Source: Taxillus chinensis
Taxonomy: Eukaryota; Streptophyta; Magnoliopsida; Santalales; Loranthaceae
NCBI GenBank assembly: GCA_023512835.1
Contig: CM042088.1
Span: forward strand, 14,562,078 to 14,626,077
Direction: 5' to 3'
Length of the DNA: 64,000 bases
Both the position numbers and the translations under genes were made by a program. Shown piece after piece: positions 11,250 to 23,155 of the stretch (the stretch's first letter is position 1; every line of letters starts with the position of its first letter). A model generated the notes under the pieces. That model was given only the letters and a program-made list of their open reading frames with translations. It made no database searches and was not told the DNA's origin.

Positions 11250-13603
11250 CTAGTTTGGCAAGCTGTAATAGTAGATGACATTGGCCACCATTCGTCGCAC
11301 CTGAGCCACAAAGTCAACCGACGTCTCGCCGCGCACTTCCCAAGTTTCCTTCCCTTGCAGAATAGCCATCATGTAGTAGCAAACAAAGATCCCACAGCTG
11401 AATTGGTCGGCTCGCCGAGGGATTTCCATTTCGTTGAGGTGAATAAGAGGAAGCTTGTCCTGCAACAATCCTTCTTTCTTCATTGCATCCTTGATTCGTT
11501 TGATGAGCCCATGAACAAGCCGCCTCTTTCTTCTGCTGAACCCTTCATTTTGGCTTGGATCATACAACACTGCATGCCCTGCAGTCAAATCCACTCGCAC
11601 CAAGACATAATGACGTTCAATATGCACAGGGATCAACACCTCGTGCATACCATGCCAAGGACGGTGCCCTTCATTGTGACCATTGATACGCTGGCGCCAC
11701 ACACTTTCAGACAAAGGTTGGTCGTAAAGCTCGCACAGCATAATGGATGTATACTGGGATAATGGGTAATTATGAGGCTCAGCCTCCACAACAAAACGCA
11801 TAGTTCTGCAAAATAAATCCACCTCATCTGTGTACAGATATTCATCACCTAAAATCCGTTGAAGGACAAATGAGGTGAAGAGATCCATATCCCTTGCAAA
11901 GCGAGCCCGTACCACCTGGGAGTTAATGAAGTTTTCAAATGCGGCTTGACTCTCAGCAGATGATATGGCTGGATCAATGATTAAATAGATAGGAGGGCCA
12001 AGAAGGTCTTCAGGTTCAGCAGGCATGTATGTACCCCAAGAGACAGGATGTATAACAGGCACAATAGCCTGAGAATATGCAGGATCGAAAAAGGCCGGAA
12101 GGGTGAATACCCTTCGGCTGGCTTTGTCTCCTCTTGAGGCCGGAAGGGTGAATACCCCTGTTGCCGGCGCTGCCTCCTCCGGGTGATAGTGGGATGGCCG
12201 AGCTGAAGGTTCCGGTTGAGGTGGATCTGCCTGGGCCGGATAAGAATCTTCGGGGGGATGGAGAGGGTTCTTCATCAGATATCTCTACTATAGGAGAACG
12301 TTTTGATGCTTTCCTCTTGCTCAAGGCCTTCCAGATTTTGCCTAGGAGGCCTTTGACTTCTTTGTTGTCCTTCCTCAGGGCTTCCACCTCGCGCTGGGTT
12401 CTGGCATTTGCCTCCCTGAGCTGCTGTGTTTCTTGCCTCCAAGCTTTGATAGATGCAGCAGGAGGAGCTTCTGGGGCCTCCCATGCTCTAGGAGACGCAT
12501 GAGCATCTACGTCTGGGGCCTCCCATACTCTGGTTCTAGGTTGTGAAGTAGCTTGTTGGTCTCCAGAGATGAGGGCCATTAATTCTTCAAATTGGGCACT
12601 AGTGATGTGCCCATTAGTGACTGCCCAATTGATGACCTCCACTTCGCTCACCACCTGCCCACTAATGCCTTGAAAGAAATTGAAAATATCTTCTTTGTGT
12701 ACATTGAATTGCATGTACATGGCAGTGAGTCTATATAGAGTCTGCTTCCTTTGATCCATATGAGGAGAGGTTTCCCTTGCAAAGTCAGTGGATCGCTCCA
12801 CATGAACACTGTGCCTTGCGGGCTGTGATGGAGGAGGAACATTGGTTGCCCAATGACCTCTGGTACTGATCCCCAAACCTCCTTCAGCATGCAATACTCT
12901 TAACACCCAGGTGAGAAGGAAAAGTGATGGTATCCATGGAGGAAAAATGCAAAGCAGGCATGCTTTGAAATATCAAACACAAAAATCTGCCATTTATCTG
13001 CTTTGATGAGTTTTTCTTCCACCATTTAAAAATGGTAGTGGCCCAATCCACATTTAGCATATGATCAATGCTATACATCAACTCCAGGTGTGGCTTAGGC
13101 ACACTATCTATCCCACTGGTCTGAATCAATAAGCATTTCCCTACCAGGTAAGCTAGGCATCTAAATTTTCCAACAAAACCATTCTTGGTATACTGCCTTC
13201 TACTTTAAAATTTTCTAGCATAGTTGCATGCAGTACCAAATTCTCCTAGGCTTAGCTGAGGAAGGCTATCACTGGGTGCAGGGAGGTTAAAGCAATGTCT
13301 AATAATTTTAGGGGTTATTCTGACATAAACCCCTTGCACGACCCCTATCAGTTCATCCTCACTCCCAGAGACAGATGCATGAAATTCTTGGAGGGCAGAA
13401 TAGGAAATAGCTGGCTGGGCAGATACTAACCTTTGTAATCCCAGATTTTGAATGTTAAGAGCCACCTCTCTTGCCCAGCCTAGCTTTGAAGCCTCCAAAG
13501 CCTGCATATCAAGAGCATGCCCCAAGAGTATCTCCTCCTCAGGTTGGCTATCAGCACTAGGTGAGTGCACCTCCTCCTGGCCAGTCCTCCTTGTGCGCAC
13601 CAT
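11250..13603 (-). pseudogene. ORF3 of element B: transposon-protein domain plus C48 peptidase, frameshifted
   Basis: Homologue of element A's ORF3, starting at ATG 13603 on -. The frame is broken in the N-terminal domain (near 13200 and near 12900) and again in the linker near 12250-12280. Unlike A, the linker to peptidase junction is open, so the stop in A is private to A. The peptidase keeps His (ERHYVLVRVD), Asp (LYDPS) and Cys (11394-11396, SCGIFVCYYM). The Gln pair that forms the oxyanion hole in A is Arg-Arg here (codons at 11412-11417), so this copy would probably be inactive even with the frame intact. Confidence 0.78.
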
Positions 13604-13699
13604 CTTTGGAATGAGAATAAAGAGCAAAGAGCAGAAAAACAGAAGAGCAAGAGCAGAAAAGAGCAGAGTTTCTCTAATACTCAGATCTGGAGTGATTTT

Positions 13700-14180
13700 G
13701 GTGTGGAAGCCTTTGAAGATGGCCTCTACTTATATAGCGTGCAGAAGGAAAGATGCTCCAATTGGCGTGATACACGTGCCCCTAAATTTTCAGAGTGTTT
13801 TGACCAAAATAGCCCTTTCACGTGAATTGGTTGAATTGGCGTGCAGGTCAGAATCGTCCCAAACTTTGGTGGTGGGTCCTCCTTGAGCTAGCAAGCAATA
13901 GTCCCTTCTGCACGTGAATTGTTTGAAGCTTCTAGGAGGGCTAAAATTGGGATTTTGCATTTTTGAGCCACCATATGACAGCTAGGAATTCGCGTGCAAG
14001 AGTAAACGTGATTTACATGGTCTTCATCTACCATTCCATAAAGTTACAGCTCAAAAGGAGGTGCACGTTAATTGGGCAATTCACGTGCAAATTCACGTTC
14101 AGGCCCAAACTGGCCCAAATTTCTCCACTTTGTTGCTTGTGCATTATGGACCATCTTTAAGTCTTGCACGTGAATTGTTT
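13700..14180 (-). promoter_or_regulatory. Candidate internal promoter for ORF3 in element B
   Basis: Reverse-strand counterpart of 2141-2563: CACGTG or CACGTGAA motifs at ~13770, 13818, 13910, 14083 and 14166, and a TATATAAG box near 13730-13738. The last lies about 130 bp before ATG 13603. Preservation of array, TATA and spacing in both copies supports a functional role in the family, though two young copies share much by descent. Confidence 0.55.
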
Positions 14181-14459
14181 GAGCCCATCTTCAAGCACTT
14201 TTGGGCTTCACTTGCTCCTTGCTCCTTGACTTTGACTTTAAAAACAATTCCACAAGTTCAGGACCCAATAATTTGCTCATCCTGCAAATGGTTAGTTAAG
14301 AAAGAAGCAAAGTCTCCTGCACAAGGGTTAGCTTGCAAACAAATTTATTGAATAAAATAACTAAAAGAAAATAACATAAAATAAAACATAGCAATAAATA
14401 TTGGGTTGCCTCCCAACCAGCACTTTATTTAAAGTCTGTAGCTAGACTTTCAGTTATGA

Positions 14460-17400
14460 TCATGCAATGGTGAAAGAGAGGGAATCAACTATCTCCCTCT
14501 GAGTTGAATCAAAGTATGGTTTCAGCTGTTGCCATTCAGCCAAAATTTCTTGCCATCTACGACTTGGAGCTCAAAGCTCCCATATGGCTTCTTATCAACT
14601 ATCACAAAAGGTCCCATCCACTTGGACCTTAATTTTCCAGGAAACAACCTCAACCTTGTGTTAAATAGAAGAACTTTCTGTCCTAAGGTTAAAGGTTCAT
14701 TGTTGAGTTGCCTATCATGTCATTTCTTAGTTCTTTCTTTGTAAAATTTAGCACTATCATAGGCATCCAGCCTAAGCTCATCTAACTCAATTAATTGAGT
14801 CATCCTAAGCTCCTTGATCTCTTGTGGGTTAAAATTTAACTTCTTCAAGGCCCAATGAGCCTTGTGTTCTAGTTCCACAGGCAAGTGACATGCCTTACCA
14901 TATAGAATACGGTAAGGTGACATCCCAATGAGAGTTTTGTAAGCTGTCCTATATGCCCATAAGGCTTCATCAAGCCTTTGAGACCAATCTTTCCTATTGG
15001 CTCCAACAGTTTTCTCTAAAATGGCCTTAATCTCCCTGTTGGACACTTCTGCTTGTCCATTAGCTTGTGGGTGGTAAGCTAAAGACTTCCTATGAGTGAC
15101 ACCATACTTGTTCAATAATTTGTCAAACAATTTGTTGCAGAAATGACTACCCTCATCACTGATTATAGCCCTTGGTGTCCCAAAACGGCTAAAGATGTTC
15201 CTAGTAAGGAAGTGAGTCACAACCCTAGCATCATTCACTCTAGTAGGAATAGCTTCTACCCACTTAGACACATAATCCACAGCAAGCAAAATGTATGAAT
15301 ACCCATCGAATTGGGGAATGGCCCCATGAAGTCAATGCCCCAAATGTCAAAAATTTCAACCGGAAGGATTCCAGTTAAGGGCATCTCATTTTTCCTAGAC
15401 AGACCACCTACCCTTTGACATCTATCACACTTTTTGATGTAGACGTAGGTGTCTTTCACCATGTGAGGCCAATAGAAGCCACACTACATGATTTTAGCTA
15501 CAGTTCTTTGCACCCCAAAGTGGCCCCCATAATGTGATGCATGACAATGATGTATTATGTCATCTACCTCCTCCTCAAGGACACACTTTCTAATGATTTG
15601 GTCAGAACACCTCCTATAAAGAATTGGGTCTTCCCAAATGAATTTCTTAGCATCTACTACCAATTTCTTTCTCTGGTGGTAGTCTAACTGCTTGGGTATG
15701 AACCCAGTGGCTAAATAATTTGCTATGTCAGCAAACCAAGGAAGATGATGCACCTCAAACAACTTCTCATCAGGAAAGTCATCTACAATGGGTAGAGACT
15801 TAGGTGCATTCTCCACACGGGAGAGGTGATCAGCCACAGAATTTAGGGCTCCCTTTGTGTCTCTAATTTCAAGGTCAAATTCCTGTAAGAGGAGAACCCA
15901 CCTAATCAAGCGTGGCTTAGCTTCTTTTTTAGCAAACAAATATTTCAATGCAGCATGATCAGTATAAACAATGACTTTAGACCCCAAAAGGTAGGGTCTA
16001 AACTTGTTGCATCCATAAACCACGGCTAGCAACTCTTTCTCAGTGGTGGTATAGTTCTATTGAGCATCATCTAAGGTCTTACTAGCATAGTAAATGACCC
16101 TAAACACCTTTTCTCGCCTTTGCCCTAAGACTACCCCCACACGATAATCACTCGCATCACACATTAGCTCAAAAGGCCGAGCCCGGTCAGGTGTGACTAT
16201 AACAGGTGCATGACTAACTTACCCTTGAGGATGTTGAAAGCTTCTAAGCAATCTGCATTAAACTCAAAGCTTGTGTCTTTTTCTAACAACCTACTCATGG
16301 GTTTTGCAATTTTTGAGAAGTCCTTAATGAATCTCCTATAAAATCCAGCATGGCCAAGGAAACTTCTCACTCCTTTTTCATTTGTTGGAGGTGGCAGAGT
16401 CTCAATAGTGGAGATTTTTGCCTTGTCTACCTCCAAACCATGTGCAGACACCTTGTGCCCTAGAACTATCCCCTCAGTTACCATGAAATGGCATTTCTCC
16501 CAATTTAGGACTAGTTCCTTCTCCTCACATCTCTTTAAGACCACATCTAGATTTTTCAAGCACTGTTGGTAGGAGGAACCAAACACCGAGAAGTCATCCA
16601 TGAAGACCTCCATGATCTCCTCAACCAAACCCTGAAAAATGGCCATCATACACCTTTGGAAGGTGGCAGGGGCATTACAAAGCCCAAATGGCATTCTCCT
16701 AAATGCAAATGTGCCAAAAGGGCACGTGAAGGTGGTCTTTTCTTGGTCCTTGGGCTTAACCATGATCTGATTATACTTGGAATAGCCATCTAAAAAGCAG
16801 TAGTGACTATAACCAGCTAACCTATCCAACATTTGGTCAATGAAAGGAAGAGAAAAATGATCCTTCCTAGTAGCCTTGTTCAGCTTTCTATAGTCAACAC
16901 ACACTCTCCACCCCCGTCACAGTGCGAGATGGGATCAATTCATTTTTTTCATTTTTAATCACGGTCATGCCCCCTTTCTTGGGCACAACATGCAATGGAC
17001 TCACCCACTCACTATCAGAAATAGCATAAATTATACCCGCATTTTTCCATTTTAAAATTTCTTTTCTAATAACTTCTTTCATGGCAGGGTTTAATCTTCT
17101 TTGTCTTTCAGCAGTGGGTTTAAAATCATCATTCATCAAAATTTTATGCATGCAAATCCCTGGACTAATACCCCTAATGTCTTCAATGTTCCATCCTAGG
17201 GCCTTTTTGTGTTTCCTAAGGACCTCTAGCAATTGAGTACACTCCACATCATTCAAATTAGAAGCAACAATAACAGGGAATTGATTTGTAGAGTCTAGAA
17301 ATTCGTACCTTAGGTGTCCAGGAAGCTCCTTCAGTTCTGGAGCTGGAGGCACGTCATCTTCTTTCTCCTCCTCAGCTTGCCCCAGAGAGTTTGTAGTTTG

Positions 17401-17541
17401 CTCATCTTCCTCAGCTGTCAAGTACATCTCTTCATCTTGTTGAGCTTCTATATGCTGAAGGGCTCCATTATTGGTAGTGGTAATTTCTTCTGCCAAGTAG
17501 TCTTCCACCAATTCCTCAAGGTCTTCAACCCAAAATCTCAA
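14460..17541 (-). pseudogene. Athila-like pol (RT, RNase H, integrase), 5'-truncated and disabled
   Basis: Reverse transcriptase, RNase H and integrase of an Athila-like element. Domains on -: a linker rich in Glu, RT fingers (EWVSPLHVVPKKGG), RT palm (VCVDYRKLNKATRKDHF, FTCPFGTFAFRRMPFGLCNAP, and VFMDDFSVFG, the MDD form of the catalytic YxDD box), RNase H, integrase zinc finger and core. Lesions: a 1-nt gain near 16905-16915, a 1-nt loss near 16210, TAG at 16057-16059 in RNase H, TAG near 15486 before the zinc-finger cysteines, and a shift near 15298 between finger and core that is shared with element A. Only the last is shared, so the others arose after the two copies separated. Confidence 0.9.
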
Positions 17542-17544
17542 ATA

Positions 17545-18891
17545 ATATGATATTGGAGATCTTTTGTGTTTCTTTGATCATTGCAGAAGATATGTTATTA
17601 ATCCGGAGATACACTCGTGAGAGCAAAGCTAAGGACAGGATACATAATCCTGATCCGGACAAGTGTGCGTGTCGTCAAACACTTGGTAAATAACCAAGTC
17701 ACCAATACATACGGAATAAGGAACATTCGTGCGGACTAAGAACTTAAAAGCTACAGATTACGGAATCTGCTCTTAATATCTAAAACGGACTAAGTCAAAC
17801 TGATGCGGAGTAAGAATCTTGGTCTACAAGGTCGCACGAAGTAAAAGAGTCGACACAGAGCTAAAAGTAAAGTCTTTCACTCAAGTGAACCAAAGTAAAG
17901 AAGACACGGAGTAAGGCATCTGAGTCTTCCATACATACGGAGTAAGAAAGTACTGATGCGGAATAAGGACTCGAGTCCTTATTCGCACGGAGTAAGGAAC
18001 TTAGATGCAGAGTAAGCAATCCGGACCACTCACTCATGCGGAGTAAGGATGTGCTAGTACAGAGTAAGCCATCTGATCCTTTAGACTCGCACGGAGTAAG
18101 AAACTTACATACAGAGTAAGGAACTTACATACGGAGTAAGGAAGCGCTAATACGGAATAAGCACTCCGACCTTCTCATTCACACGGAGTAAGGATTCCAG
18201 TACCAAATAGATACGGAGTAAGCAACCACTGACATGGAGTAAGGTTCTGAGCTTCATTAGCTACGGAGTAAGGAAAATTACACCGAACCAAGAAGATGCT
18301 GCTTCAACTTAACTGCATTTAAGATTATCAACTCGTGGTATCCCGATGTAAGACAAACTTGTTGAGAACCTGAAGAATCTTACACGTGGATCACCCGGAT
18401 ATGTGGACACAACTTTAATTATATTTGGGAACTCACAAAGACACTTATACTCTTCAAACCCAAGATCTTGAGCTCCACAAACCGCAGCAGTCAAGGCAGA
18501 GAGACTACCGAGGAATAGTTAGTGCTGAACACATTCCGGAACTACAAGTTCCAAGGTTGTCTTTTAGGAATGTTTTTGTATAAATATTTATACTTGTATA
18601 TGTAAACAAGTGTGCGAATAAGCCTGAATCTATACTGTGTATGCACAAGAGTTCAAAGAGATAATATAGGCTAGAGTGTGAATCCTTTTGTAAACAGAGT
18701 GTAAAAGAGTCTTGTTTCTATTTTGTTGTATTTATCTTTTGATAATAAAACAAAATACTTCCACTATCTGGTTATCTTCCGCAGTGATTCTATCACTTAA
18801 CTAGATAAGTGTTTGTGTCATAAGAGAATATAGAGAGTTTGGATAAGAGCCTATTCACCCCCCCCCCCCTCTAGGCTCCAAGGGACCATCA
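17545..18891 (+). repeat. 5' LTR of copia copy 1, left end truncated
   Basis: Matches the 3' LTR from its ~50th base to the end (GGACCATCA at 18891). The expected TGTTGGATCAAG start is missing and clear homology begins only at ~17545-17556. The left junction with element B therefore looks like a deletion breakpoint, not an integration site. Confidence 0.85.
17700..18280 (+). repeat. Degenerate tandem array of TACGGAGTAAGG units in U3
   Basis: More than a dozen copies of a core close to ACGGAGTAAGGA, spaced by 15-45 bp and often beside ACTTACAT. The same array occurs in the 3' LTR (30740-31340) and, more regular, in both LTRs of copy 2. Its place upstream of the presumed start suits repeated transcription-factor sites; that is inference. 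Confidence 0.7.
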
Positions 18892-18893
18892 AG

Positions 18894-18905
18894 TGGTATC
18901 AGAGC
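18894..18905 (+). other. Primer binding site, Met-tRNA type
   Basis: TGGTATCAGAGC starts two bases after the 5' LTR end. It is complementary to the 3' end of initiator Met-tRNA, the usual primer of plant Ty1/copia elements. Confidence 0.85.
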
Positions 18906-18952
18906 AAGTTCTATTTGTTCTAAGTAGAGATCCCACTCTTTCACTCTCAGCA

Positions 18953-21252
18953 ATGGCCGAAGAAAGCAGTATGTTATTCAACACTCGCCTTAACTCCGGA
19001 GGTGCACAAGAGCCCATCCCGAATCGAAGCAGTAGTGAAAACATCGACCCACCTCAACCTGCTGCTGCCTCCACTGCTCAACCACGGAGTTCTGGTTTTA
19101 CTCTGACAAAACCGCCCAAATTCACACCTGAGCTTTTGTCCCAGTGGAAAGCTCGCATGAAGATGTTCATGGTATGCCATGACCATCTCATGTGGCCCTG
19201 TCTTCATCAGGAGATTCCAATTCCGATGACTATCGGAGAACATGGAGTTATAAGGCCAAAAACGGATGCCGAACTTACCAACGATGAAAGAGCCTGGCAG
19301 TGCGCTAGAAAAGGCTCTGGCTTACGTTACATCGTCTTTGGATTCCGAGGCTTTCACGGATGTCCAGGGTTGCACGTTAGCAAAAGCTGTCTGGGATAAA
19401 CTGACAATCCTTTATGAGGGAAGTCAGTCCCATATGCAAAACATGATATGTGCTCTCAGACAGAACTTTGAGAGTTTCAATCACAAACCTGGCGAATCCC
19501 TTGAGAGTATCTATCGGAGATTCGGTAAGCTCATTCTAGAGCTAAAAACTGTCAATGAACACTACACTCAGTCTTAAATCAATGACAAGTTCTTTCGATC
19601 CTTGCCGGATCGCTACTACTCCAAGCAGCTCCAGATGCAAGCTGACAAAAACTGGCCGTTTACTGCCCTTGAAGAAATATAGGAAGAGCTTCGGACTCAT
19701 GAGGTCAGATTCAGATACACTGATCGTGATGAGAAAATAGCTCAGAAAGAAAAAGGGGTAGCCCTCAAAGCTACGGAATGCTCCAGTAATCATCAAGAGG
19801 ATGATATGGATGAGTCAGAGAATTCTGACTCAGACGCAGAAGAGGAAATAGCTCTTCTTGTTAAATCCTTTGAACGATTCCTTTGGAAAAGTAGAAAAGG
19901 ATTCAGAAGAGGCTCCTCATCATCCAGAAGGAAGGAACGATCGGAGTCGAGCTCCCAAGAATGCTTTAATTGTGGGAAACCCGGTCACTGGGCCAAGGAA
20001 TGCAGATCCAAATCTAAGACGGCAGAGAAAAGTGACAAGGTTACTCCTCGACGTACCACCTCAGACAACAAGCAAAAACAAGAGGAAGGCGTTCGTGACA
20101 AAGTACATCAGTGGCTCGAAGAAGAGGAGGAATCCTCGGATGATGAGCCAACTCCTAAGCCGAACGTCTGCCTCATGGCAAATAATGAGGTACCTTCTAT
20201 CTCTGAGCTCATGAGTAAAATAGAATCTCTTGTTACTGAACGTGATCATGAAAAGAATGAGAGACTAATAATTACTCAAATGTACAAAGATATGGAAAGT
20301 CAGAATAAACGTCTTGAATTTACTATTGCTAGACTTGAAAAAGACATAGCTGACTTCAGAGGAAAAGAAGCTTAGTATCACAATCTAAGGGCTAAAAATC
20401 ATCTGCTAAATACCAATCTCTCAGGCCTAAAAGTTATTGTAAAAAGACTCGAGAATGAACTAGAACAGGAAAAGGAAATAAATCGCAAGTGGCTTAAATC
20501 CGGGGAAATAGCCTCTTCATTTAGGACTGATCCGGATAATGTTCGAGTCAAACCTGGCCTAGGTTCAGAATCATCAACCTCCAATGCTCAAGCTATTAAG
20601 TGTCCTCCGAATTTCACTCCAAAACTAACCAACTTATATCCTGTTAGTACGTCTAAACTGTTAGATGGTTACATTTTAGGTGGCACCATAGTTTATGACT
20701 GTGGAGTTGAGGCTGTTACTGCACTTCCCGAAGCAGTAGCACCCGTAACTAATGATGAAGGGAAGGCTGCTGCAGTTAAAGCCAAAACTGTAGCACCCAA
20801 AAAAGAAAGGAAAGGATAAGGCTGACGCATCTAGGGCCAAGAGCGCGTCACCCAAACGCAATGGATTAGGCCACAGGGAACAGAGTAGAAAGTCTGTAAA
20901 ATCTAAGAGACCTGTATCCCCTGTTTGTACTCCGCATTATAGTGTCTATTCCATCTATAGGGAAATAGGTCATTATCCCTATGAATGTTGGAGTTTATCT
21001 GATAACTGGCTTTGTAATCAAATTCGTACCAATAAAGATCAGTTCAATAAAAAGGGTTCTTCGAGCAAAACAAAAGCTAAACCTCAAAGGAGTGTCTCTC
21101 CTAAGATAACCCAAATAAAAGAAGCAGCTAAACCTAACAAATTAAAGTCAACTTGGAGAGCTAAAAGTCCTAGCAAAGTCAAATCCGGAAATGTTGACAT
21201 TACTGTTGTTCTTTCTAACCGCCCGAAACAAGTTTGGGCACCAAAAGTGTAA
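18953..21252 (+). pseudogene. Copia gag (nucleocapsid), copy 1, disabled
   Basis: ATG 18953 begins the gag protein that forms virus-like particles and packages element RNA. The N-terminal gag region includes SQWKARMKMFMVCHDH and, downstream, GESLESIYRRFGKLI. A CCHC zinc knuckle (CFNCGKPGHWAKEC) lies at ~19960-20003, followed by acidic and coiled-coil regions and a basic C-terminal part with Lys/Pro/Ser repeats. Lesions by comparison with copy 2: a frameshift near 19305-19315, TAA near 19576, TAG near 19680, TAG near 20373, and a shift near 20810. Copy 2 has the same layout with different breaks. Confidence 0.82.
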
Positions 21253-22080
21253 ATTATTGTCTTTCAGGAGCATCTCTGGAATGCACTGCCGGATCACTTG
21301 AAGTTAAAGATCAATCAAAGCAAGTGGATCCTCGATAGTGGATGCTCCGGACATATGACGGGTGATCAAACTCTGCTTGTAGAAGTTAATGAAAAACGAG
21401 GTCCATCCGTTTCATATGGTGACAACAGCAAAGGTAAGACTATCGGGTATGGCACTTTAACCAACGGCTGTATATCAATCACTAGAGTTGCACTAGTCGA
21501 AGGTTTGAAGCATAATTTGCTAAGTATCAGTAATTTATATGACAAAGGATTTACTGTTTTCTTTATGTCCAACACCTATACAGTAAGGGAAAACTTATCC
21601 GGAGATGTAAAGTTATCCGGATCAAGAGATGGGGACATATACTCAGTGGTCTTAAGAAATAATTCTTCTGACCCTGTATGCTTCCTCACTAAAGCTTCAG
21701 ATGAAGATAGTTGGTTATGGCACAAGCGATGCGCACATTTAAACTTTAAGACAATCGTCTAAGTTAGCATCACTTGATCTTGTCACTGGTCTACCTAAAC
21801 TCAAATACTCCAGAGACACTCTCTGTCGAGAATGCCAACTCGGCAAACAGACCAAACATAGCTTTAAGAGCAAATCAGTTAATTCAATAACTGCTCCTCT
21901 GCAACTTCTTCATATGGACCTCTGTGGTCCTATTTCTGTTCCTTCACTGGCTGGTGCGAGATATACCCTTGTGGTTATCGATGATTTCACCAGATACACA
22001 TGGGTGATGTTCCTGAAATCAAAGGATCAAACTTTTGAGCATCTTGTAGATCTTTTCAACTGGATAAGCAACTCACAAGG
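21253..22080 (+). pseudogene. Copia protease, GAG-pre-integrase and integrase N-terminus, copy 1
   Basis: Aspartic protease with the active-site motif WILDSGCSGHMTG (from ~21325), which cleaves the polyprotein. Next the GAG-pre-integrase motif LWHKRCAHLNF (~21716-21750), then the start of the integrase core (HMDLCGPISVPS, VVIDDFTRYTWVMFLKSKD). A shift near 21760 separates the last two. Integrase stops abruptly at 22080 where the solo LTR begins, and resumes in the correct codon region at 23823. Confidence 0.86.
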
Positions 22081-22169
22081 TGTAAGGACCTGTACCTTGA
22101 GTTAGTAAGTTTTGCCTCCGGAGTAGAGTTTTTCTAGATTTTGACCTAGTAAATGGACTCCAATGAACT

Positions 22170-22588
22170 CACGTGCAAAAGGAAAGATGCTTAGAATGGT
22201 GTTCTCTATCTACCACAGAAGTTTCAGGCCAAATGGACATGTATGTGAGGTGCACGTGATATGGGTCCAATTCACGTGCAAGTGTGGTTGTCTTCTAAAT
22301 GATGCAAGGAGGCTAGGGGTGAAGTTTGAGAGCATTTGGAGTGCATATGGAGTTGCACGTGAATTGGGGAATTCACGTGCAAATTGGCGTGCAGGCATAT
22401 TTTTGCATGGTTCCCTTGGTTTTGACATTCTAAGGAACTTTCTCCAAAGGACCATGTTGAAATTCTGAGTATTTTGGCCTATATGGGTGCGGAAAGGTGC
22501 TAACTTGTGTGATCAAAACTACGTCGTTTTGATCCTGGGTTTCACTTAATCAAAACTACGTCGTTTTGATAGTGGGAGGCCTATATAA
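22170..22588 (+). promoter_or_regulatory. U3 promoter of element C-family LTR
   Basis: CACGTG at 22170, 22253, 22273, 22356 and 22374. Two ACTACGTCG-centred palindromes with ATCAAAA / TTTTGAT arms at 22511-22534 and 22549-22570. TATATAA at 22582-22588, and a GA run at ~22651-22672. The region from ~22150 to 22400 is visibly related to 6075-6310 of the Athila-like LTR, although the LTR ends of the two families differ. Confidence 0.65.
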
Positions 22589-23155
22589 GGATGAGGAGAC
22601 TCCTTGTTCTAGGGTTAGGGGTTTCTCGGCCATTGCGGCCGTCGTGGGAGAGAGAGAGAGCTAGAGAGAGGGAAAGGGGGGAGAATTCTTGGTTCCTGCA
22701 GGAGCATCTTGCGTGGGGAGGACGGCATCTAACGCGGGAGCAAGGAGGATCTTCTTTAAGGTAGGGATTCTGTTTTCTTATACCTGATCCGGGGTTAGGC
22801 CCTGTGGTGAAGTACCCGTTGGATATTGTCCTTGTTATCATACTATTTATATGTAAATTCATATAGGTGTGATCTCCCATATGAATGTTGGCCTTCAATG
22901 GCGTTGTTTGGATATATGTATATATGCCTGCCAAGTGTTTGACATAATGCCTGGTGAGGCCGTGCATGTTATGTGTTTGAGGTAATGCCTGGTGAGGTCG
23001 TGCATATTATGTGTGAGATTATATCGTGTGGTTGGGTTTATGAGCTGGTGAATATATGCATGCTAAGTGTTCGATGTTATTCCTGTGTGACTAAGCATAC
23101 TAAGTGTTTGATGTTATGCCTGTATGGCCATGTGTGTCTGCGTGTTTGCTTGTAC

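Larger units (their letters stand above)
8211..17545 (-). mobile_element. Element B: second Athila-like copy, inverted, 5' end missing
   Basis: Reading on - from 17541: RT, RNase H, integrase, hairpin, G-box and TATA region, ORF3, 3' non-coding tract, 3' LTR. Collinear with A and closely similar. Gag, protease and 5' LTR are absent because the element stops near 17541-17555, where truncated copia LTR sequence begins. It appears to have jumped into A's 3' LTR, giving a tail-to-tail pair. Confidence 0.88.

Noticed and set aside
12161..12502. Frames on + within element B, such as 12161-12502 and 11355-11762
   Set aside because: Antisense shadows of ORF3, with the same counterparts opposite element A's ORF3.
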